Of a stretch of 64,000 bases of DNA, positions 47,530 to 54,600 are shown one piece after another. The notes beneath the pieces were generated by a model. That model had not been told where the DNA came from, searched no databases, and saw nothing but the letters and a program-made list of their open reading frames with translations. The first letter of the stretch is position 1. Every line of letters begins with the position of its first letter. Source of the DNA: Aedes albopictus. Lineage: Eukaryota; Arthropoda; Insecta; Diptera; Culicidae. The DNA is taken from the NCBI RefSeq assembly GCF_035046485.1, contig NC_085138.1, positions 275,571,694-275,635,693 of the forward strand. The letters run 5' to 3'. A program made the translations under genes and the position numbers.

Positions 47530-48395
47530 AAACTGGTACAAAAAGTCAGTAATAGAAATCTGCATGTGCTTGTTTTGAATTTTGTGTTATTGGCTATTTT
47601 GGGTTTAAAAATTGTCAAATTCATGATTTTTTAGTAAAACAAAACGTGGATGTGATGTGAACATCAAAATTATATCAAATACATGTCTAGTAAATTCTAA
47701 CGGAAAAATTTTAAGACTAACAACTACATGTCATTGCTCTAAATTTTGTTTTATTGACTTTTTTGTAAGAAAATTATGATATTTTAAAATAGTGTGTAAT
47801 GAGTGTAATAAAAAATCACTACGATTGTTCAAAAAAATCCACTAAATTACTACATAAGTTGAATAACTACAAATCATTACTTAACATTTTGGCTTATTCG
47901 CTTTTTTGTGGTATTTTTGTACTTTTTTTTTATAAAACAAAATATTAGTACCTATAATGTGAACACCAACATTTTATCAAAAACAGGTCCAGTACATTGC
48001 AATGGAAAATTTAAGGCCATACAACTACATGTTATGGCTTTAAATTTTGTTTTATTAACTGTTTTGTATGAAAATTATAATATTTTTGTAGCTTTTCGAG
48101 TAAGATAAATTAAGTGTGTCATGGAAACATCACTGTTACTCATCAAGAACGTCCAATACAATTTCATGAATAATTTGAAGATAAAATACTACTTTGCATT
48201 GTAAGCCATCATTTTTGTTAACCACTTTGAATGAAAAATGTGGTACTTTCGTTGATTTTTGAGTGAATCAAAATTTGAGTGTAATGAAAACATCACTATT
48301 ATTCTTCAAGTATGTCCCCCAAACTGCTACGAACATTTCAAGGCTAGAAAACTTCATGTTATCGTTTTAAATTTAGTTTTGTTGACTACTTTGTG
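47530..48395. repeat. Right arm of inverted repeat (reversed monomers), cut by gap
   Basis: Reverse-complement monomers at about 47560, 47725, 47868, 48025, 48190 and 48350. Variants pair specifically with the left arm: the unusual monomer at 44733-44790 matches 48160-48210 reversed, and 45047-45110 matches 47795-47860 reversed. This is therefore an inverted duplication and not two random samples of a satellite. The arm runs directly into the N run. Confidence 0.8.
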
Positions 48396-48895
48396 NNNNN
48401 NNNNNNNNNNNNNNNNNNNNNNNNNNNNNNNNNNNNNNNNNNNNNNNNNNNNNNNNNNNNNNNNNNNNNNNNNNNNNNNNNNNNNNNNNNNNNNNNNNNN
48501 NNNNNNNNNNNNNNNNNNNNNNNNNNNNNNNNNNNNNNNNNNNNNNNNNNNNNNNNNNNNNNNNNNNNNNNNNNNNNNNNNNNNNNNNNNNNNNNNNNNN
48601 NNNNNNNNNNNNNNNNNNNNNNNNNNNNNNNNNNNNNNNNNNNNNNNNNNNNNNNNNNNNNNNNNNNNNNNNNNNNNNNNNNNNNNNNNNNNNNNNNNNN
48701 NNNNNNNNNNNNNNNNNNNNNNNNNNNNNNNNNNNNNNNNNNNNNNNNNNNNNNNNNNNNNNNNNNNNNNNNNNNNNNNNNNNNNNNNNNNNNNNNNNNN
48801 NNNNNNNNNNNNNNNNNNNNNNNNNNNNNNNNNNNNNNNNNNNNNNNNNNNNNNNNNNNNNNNNNNNNNNNNNNNNNNNNNNNNNNNNNNNNNNN
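48396..48895. other. Assembly gap, exactly 500 N
   Basis: The round length indicates a placeholder of unknown true size, as used by scaffolding software. The left flank ends inside the right arm, so the missing part should at least include the mate of 44020-44550. Confidence 0.98.
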
Positions 48896-49139
48896 AACCA
48901 GTTCGGAAAAGTTGGCCATTATGATATCAAAATGAGTTATATAAAATATAAATTATGGTACTAAATTGCATAAAAATCATTATTCTTTTGATGTTAGATT
49001 ATCATTTGCCTCTACGCGGGAATGCCAAATCCCCTTTGTTCCAAAGCGTCCCTAGTCTGCCGGTGTCTGACCTGCTGAAAACCGATTGCATGCCGTGATA
49101 TTTTCAAAATAAACCCCCATAGACGATTTCGTTACAATT
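48896..49139. other. Short non-coding stretch after the gap
   Basis: Ordinary AT-rich sequence between the gap and the end of the minus-strand homeobox transcript. No feature recognised. Confidence 0.4.
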
Positions 49140-49147
49140 GTATGATT

Positions 49148-49153
49148 TTTATT
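49148..49153 (-). terminator. Candidate poly(A) signal AATAAA of the homeobox gene
   Basis: TTTATT on the plus strand reads AATAAA on the minus strand, about 510 bases after the stop codon of exon D. This gives a plausible 3' UTR length. Confidence 0.45.
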
Positions 49154-49662
49154 ACGTTTGTGAATCGTGATGTATCAGTTCCGATGAACATCTAAACTTA
49201 CGCCTACGAACATGTCTAATGTGATGATTATATATTAAGTGGCTCTCGAATCTTAATTGAACATTTACACTAATTTCATACTGGTTCTGTGGACAGAGAA
49301 ATAAACACGCCGGTGAATCATATTTCCCGAAATGAATGCCGACTCCAATATATTGTACTAAACGATTTAAAACCACTTTCATAATTAGCATAGTTCATTT
49401 TTTAAAAGAAACACTAATACACGATGAGAAATCTCGCACTTGAATGCTTCAAACAGTGCGAGCCTGAATCTAACATAAACGATTGCTTGAGCTTCCCAAG
49501 CGTTAAACTTATTCACAGAATTATTCGAAACGATTTCGCTGACACAATTTCCAAAAATATAAGGAAATACATTTTCCATAAAAATACTGAAATAAACTAA
49601 GAAAATAAAAAATCTAATCACATAATCGCATTTGCTTCTACTCGCGCAGTCTTCCAAATCAT

Positions 49663-51612
49663 TCAGTCGCTTCCATTACATTTGATCGATGGTTCTTCTA
49701 CAGGAACTGGTAGCGCTGGGTATGCATCGTCAGTGGACTCTGTTTTTAGCGGTTCCTCGTCTTGATTTGTTACGGTGTTATCGTCCGGCTTTGCTACAGC
49801 TACGTCCGTTTTGTCTTCCTTAGAATCGTCCCCGACAGCTGCTACAGGCTGTGATTCTTCTGTGGTAGTTTCGGATTCTTTAGTCTCGGAAAGAGCGACA
49901 TCCTGTGGGGTTTTCGAACCATCATCGTCAGGCTTTTGTTTCGTATCACTAGATTCCAGTTTAGAATCATCCTTTGTTTCCGGAACAGATACTGATTCGG
50001 CGTTGTCTACTGAAGGGCTTTCCGACTCAACGGTTGAACTGTCCTTAGACTCAGCCTGTACATTTGCATTGTTGAGATCGTTTGTCGAAAGAATGGATTC
50101 ATCGGATGCCGAAGCGCCATCGGTAGTTTCTTGCTTTATACCGACTGTTTCAGTTTCTACGTCTAATTTTTCATCTAGGGAATCCTCGCTTGCTTTTGCG
50201 GTATCTGTTTCTACGTTAGATGGTGCACTTTCTACAGAGGTTTTTGACTCAATTGAACTGTCTGCTTCTAATTTAACGCTTGATGGTACGCTATCATTAG
50301 CATCTTGGCATCCCTCATTCGTTGTAGCTGAATTTTGAGGTGACGAAGGTAACTTTTCAGTACCTTCAATATCATTACGCGGCTCGCTATCAACATCCAT
50401 GGGTTCTGCTAGTTCTGGTTCAGAATTATCCACAGCTTTGTTTGATTCGCCCACAGAGGCTTCATCAACAGCATCAGGATTAACCACAGTCTTCTTTGAT
50501 TCGTCCACAGAGACATCATCAGTTAAATCTTTTTCCACTTTTATTGGAACGGCTTCGAGTTCCTCTGGTTTTTTGTTACTTTCTTCAGTACAATTTTCCT
50601 CAGTATCCAAAGGTTCTTCTGGTTGGATTTTAGATTCTGTGGTATCCATAAGAGTTTCCTTCGAAACATCAGCCGAATCGTCTTCAATTTTTATGGCAAT
50701 GGCAGATGATGAGTCAGGACTGCTATCAAGTGAACGATGTTTTTCTTCGGGCTGGTTAGGTTCATCAGTGTCAGGTTCAGTTGTAGGGATTTTAGAGTCT
50801 GTTGTATCCATGGGGGTTTCTTCCTTGGAAACGTCAGCCAAATCTTTTTCAATTTTTATGGCAACAACAGATGATGTGTCAGGACTGCTATCAACTGAGT
50901 TATGTTGTTCTTGTACTTCGGCCTGTTTGGATTCATCTAAACGAGGCAATGATTCGCATTCTGCACTATTCGGTTTTTGTACATTCATCGTAGATTCCTC
51001 CTTTTTATCTGCATTTCCACCGTCAATCGAATTTTCTTCGATTTTTATATCGTCTGATACATCGCCACCACTATTAGGCGAACTTGACTGATGATTGGTT
51101 TGTGCTGCCACTCTTGTAGAAATGGAAAGATCCATAATGTCAGGATCAACGTCATGAGTGGTGTTCGAATAAAACGAAATATATTCGGGAGATTTATCTA
51201 CTGGCGAAGTTGGCTCTAACTTTACAGCTCCAGCACCTGGAACAGTATTATTGTACACGTTCTCCTGGCGATGGAGATCTTCATCGGTGCCAGATAATGC
51301 TCGAATGGCATCACTGATCATTGAGAGCTCGGACTTCTCGATTACCGGCTGATCTATGAGCTGATCAGGATCTGATTTCATTTGATAAAACACTGGCGAC
51401 GTGGTGTTGCTTATTGGCTGCAGGCCAGAGTAATCCAAAGGTTCATCGTTTTCCTCCCACGCGGGTTCGTCTTTGATTTTCACCGGTGTGTGGCTTTGAT
51501 TTTCATTACCGTACGAACCACGGAGGCTGACGTACCTGCTGTTTTCGGGTCCATCATTGTCAGGTGATACCTTCTTCCACCTGGAGCGCCGGTTTTGGAA
51601 CCACACTTGCAC
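49663..51612 (-). CDS. Homeobox gene exon D: HD2 helix 3, acidic SUMO-motif tail
   Basis: The acceptor GAACACAG precedes 51612. The first codons, VQVWFQNRRSRWKK, complete homeodomain 2 (V47, Q50, N51, S54). The following ~630 residues to TAA are acidic and low in hydrophobics, with psi-K-x-E motifs IKDE, VKLE, IKIE (three times), IKVE, VKLE, IKQE and LKTE. Two adjacent tail units of about 44 residues are similar: one begins SVDSSPDTSSVVAIKIEKD, the other SLDSSPDSSSAIAIKIEDD, each followed by ADVSKE and MDTT(D/E)SKI; a third, weaker unit has PIKVEKDLTDDVS. The long plus-strand frames here are antisense shadows caused by the biased composition. The tail is probably a disordered activation or repression region. 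Confidence 0.9.
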   Translation of the reverse strand: MQVWFQNRRSRWKKVSPDNDGPENSRYVSLRGSYGNENQSHTPVKIKDEPAWEENDEPLDYSGLQPISNTTSPVFYQMKSDPDQLIDQPVIEKSELSMISDAIRALSGTDEDLHRQENVYNNTVPGAGAVKLEPTSPVDKSPEYISFYSNTTHDVDPDIMDLSISTRVAAQTNHQSSSPNSGGDVSDDIKIEENSIDGGNADKKEESTMNVQKPNSAECESLPRLDESKQAEVQEQHNSVDSSPDTSSVVAIKIEKDLADVSKEETPMDTTDSKIPTTEPDTDEPNQPEEKHRSLDSSPDSSSAIAIKIEDDSADVSKETLMDTTESKIQPEEPLDTEENCTEESNKKPEELEAVPIKVEKDLTDDVSVDESKKTVVNPDAVDEASVGESNKAVDNSEPELAEPMDVDSEPRNDIEGTEKLPSSPQNSATTNEGCQDANDSVPSSVKLEADSSIESKTSVESAPSNVETDTAKASEDSLDEKLDVETETVGIKQETTDGASASDESILSTNDLNNANVQAESKDSSTVESESPSVDNAESVSVPETKDDSKLESSDTKQKPDDDGSKTPQDVALSETKESETTTEESQPVAAVGDDSKEDKTDVAVAKPDDNTVTNQDEEPLKTESTDDAYPALPVPVEEPSIKCNGSD

Positions 51613-54600
51613 CTGTGTTCAAGAGAAAAAAGTACGTTTTTAGATTACGAGTTGATTGGTATATGTGACTTGACCCTCCGAGCCTTCTATCGGAAATTCG
51701 TTTTTTGAGCGAACATATAGTCTTTCAGGACACTTGGTTGTACGAGAAAGGTAAAAAGTACGATGTTTAGATTAGAATCTTTCATGTCTATATCTTAAAT
51801 CCATCCGCATACCACATGGTCAGTTGGGAAATTGATTAAAAAAAAAAGGGTACTTCATTTCCGAATGGAAATTTTGATTTTCCCGGGATAAGTTAAGCAC
51901 CAGAAATATAATTTTGTCCATATGGATTTTTAGGATACTTTGGTGTCAACATGTTTGTTGGCATTTTTTCAAGTCTCAGTTGAAATATTTCCGGTTCGGT
52001 TGAATTATCGCCAGAACCCTTGTAGAGTTTTGAATTTCCATAATAGCAGTTCCCTAAGAAGAAACAGAATTAGTTGCTTCATCATAGTTGGTTTTGTAGT
52101 AATGGGGAAGCTGGTGGAGCTAGTCATTCAGTAGAAGCCTATAAGCAACTACATCTGGGTATTGAGAATGCGGGAGACATTTTTCAACTACAGCCTCTAA
52201 TCAGTATCAATGCGCCAAGGAACGAACTGAACTAAAGTATGAGTTCTGAAAGAACCTTGATGAGGAGGTCTATGGAAGAGAGTTTCCAAAATACCTAGTC
52301 ATAGGAGATGCAAATGTGCCGATCGGTGGCGAGATGGATCTACATAGGTCTTAGCCGAGTCGAAAGACACCAGCAAAGAAAAAAAAATGTGCCGATCGGT
52401 AAAGAAAGTTTCTAGGGGGATGGCAATTAGCAGTTCCTACCTACTGCGAACATAAGAATCTGAAAACACACCTGGGGACACTCGAGTGATAAATGTGAGA
52501 TTCTACGGAGGCCCGAACGTTGGCTCGAATTGGACGCGATTATCCGGCGTCACGAGTTCAAGAAACAACAGAACCATGCCAATACAATATCCAACGCTTC
52601 TTGACCCGATTTTTCGAACTCTCTAAGCATAATACACTCTTCGAATGAGTGTAATTAGTTATGTACCTTAGAATTCCTTCCTGTTGTGCTTATCCTTCGA
52701 CAGATACGTGTATTCCCGGGCAGAGTTCAAGTACTGACGATCAAAATGTGTTATTGGTTTGTATGAGATAAGAGGTAAAAGTACTGAAAATAATAGCAAA
52801 AATTTGTTCTTGAACCATCTAACCAATAGCAAAATATGATATTTGAAGATGAATCAAATAGCTCACTACTATTGGCTAGATCTTACCAAGGGTTAAATGT
52901 GCTATGATGATAATGTTCCAGGAGTAAAGTTGAGATATTATTTTCAGTACTTTTACCTCTTATCTCAAACAAACAAATATCACTTTTTGGTCTCCAGATC
53001 AAAATATGCTATTATTGAGCTATTTTCCTCTGCTCGGGTTTCGACTACCACTTGTAATCTATCTCAGTGTCAGTTGGGTCTGGTACGTTTGGCATAATGC
53101 CGTTTGGCATAATGCCATTTGGCATAAGGACGTTTGACATAAAGGACACTTGGCATAACGGACATTTGGCATAAAGGACGTTTGGCATAATGGACATTTG
53201 GCATAAAGTACGTTTGGCATAAAATGATTTCAGTAAAAAGTGAACTACATACTTAACGTAAAAGAATTATAAGTATTCCAAAGAAGGATAATACATTATA
53301 ATGTATTAATTTTTATGGATATAATATGCAGACAAGGATGATTTGCTGGAAAGAACCATTACCGGAATCTAAATTGCTTGTATCGATGAAGAACAGCCTA
53401 TATTATACAGCGCTTCCCAAACTGTGCGCCGCGGCGCCCTGGTGCGCCGCAAACTTTTCCCAGGTGCGCCGCAGAATTTTGGCTTTTGTGACGAAACAAA
53501 ATAAAAAACAAACTCTTTATTTGTATTGCGGAACACCTTGAATTTTTTTTTCATTAGTAAAACTAGTGTCGCTTGTGAGCGACACTAGTTTACTTTTTTT
53601 ATCTTTCCTGACTCTTCAATTCTTCCATAGGATTTCTGGTATCCTTTTTAAACATATCTATTGAAACCACATTTTTAAATTTCAAGTTTACAATTCTTAA
53701 GCTTCAGCTTAGCTTTTGATTTTACTATAACTTGTTCAAAGTTTTTAATTTCAAGAACATTATTTACGTTCTTTTCAGAATAATTACAAGGCCTTCAGAA
53801 CAGCTTAGCGGCAGGCAGGTTTGCCGATCTGGTAGTGTGAAGAGCTAGCTTTGACCTTTTTGAAGCGGACTGTTTCATCAATACTGCCGCAACCTCGCTG
53901 AGCTCGAATAAGTTTGTTATGCACGGTTTCATCAATGGGGTTATATATGGCCAATCCAGGCCCAAAGGGTTAAGTTGAAATTTATGAAAATAAGTTCAAT
54001 CAAAGCCCACCTGTCAGGTCTTTACAATCTCTTCATGTGTCCCATTTTGCCGAAATTTTACAAATTAAATAAAAATAATGCTTCGCAATTTCCGCAAAAA
54101 GTTGAAGCTTATGTCAAGTTCTGTGTAGTCATTTTCATTCAATAAGAATTCTTTAACTATTGCAAACGCTTTAGAATTTTTGGCTGAATTGTTGAAATTC
54201 AGCAGCTCGTTATACCTTTACATCTGAGTTTCTTCTTATTTTTAAAACTTCTATTATGGAATCAACATGAGTTTTGAAATCTTACAAATATTTAAACTAT
54301 CTTTGAGAAATTATTTTAAAAAAATAGTTAGTTTTCCAAATATTGAATTATGAAAACATGATAGGGTATTGGTTCCCTTATTAAGCATGTGGCTCCCATT
54401 TTCATCCTACGAAAAACAAAGGATTGAAGCACTGTTTGTTTTGTTTCTTATTTTTGTATTTTTTGTTAGAAGTGAGCACGCATGAAAACAAAAAGAACGG
54501 AATCAATCGGTGCCGTAATCGCTTGTTTTCGAATAGGATGAAATTGGGAGCATGAGATTACTGATGGCACACAAACCCTATAAGAGAAGTGTTTCACAAT

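Noticed and set aside
48259..48935. Open frames of 177-221 codons around 48.4-48.9 kb
   Set aside because: They consist almost wholly of N from the assembly gap.
49775..51091. Long plus-strand open frames (187 and 230 codons), Ser/Val-rich
   Set aside because: They are antisense to the acidic tail exon of the homeobox gene. The Asp/Glu/Ser codon bias removes stops on the other strand; the minus frame has a homeodomain start, splice acceptor and stop.
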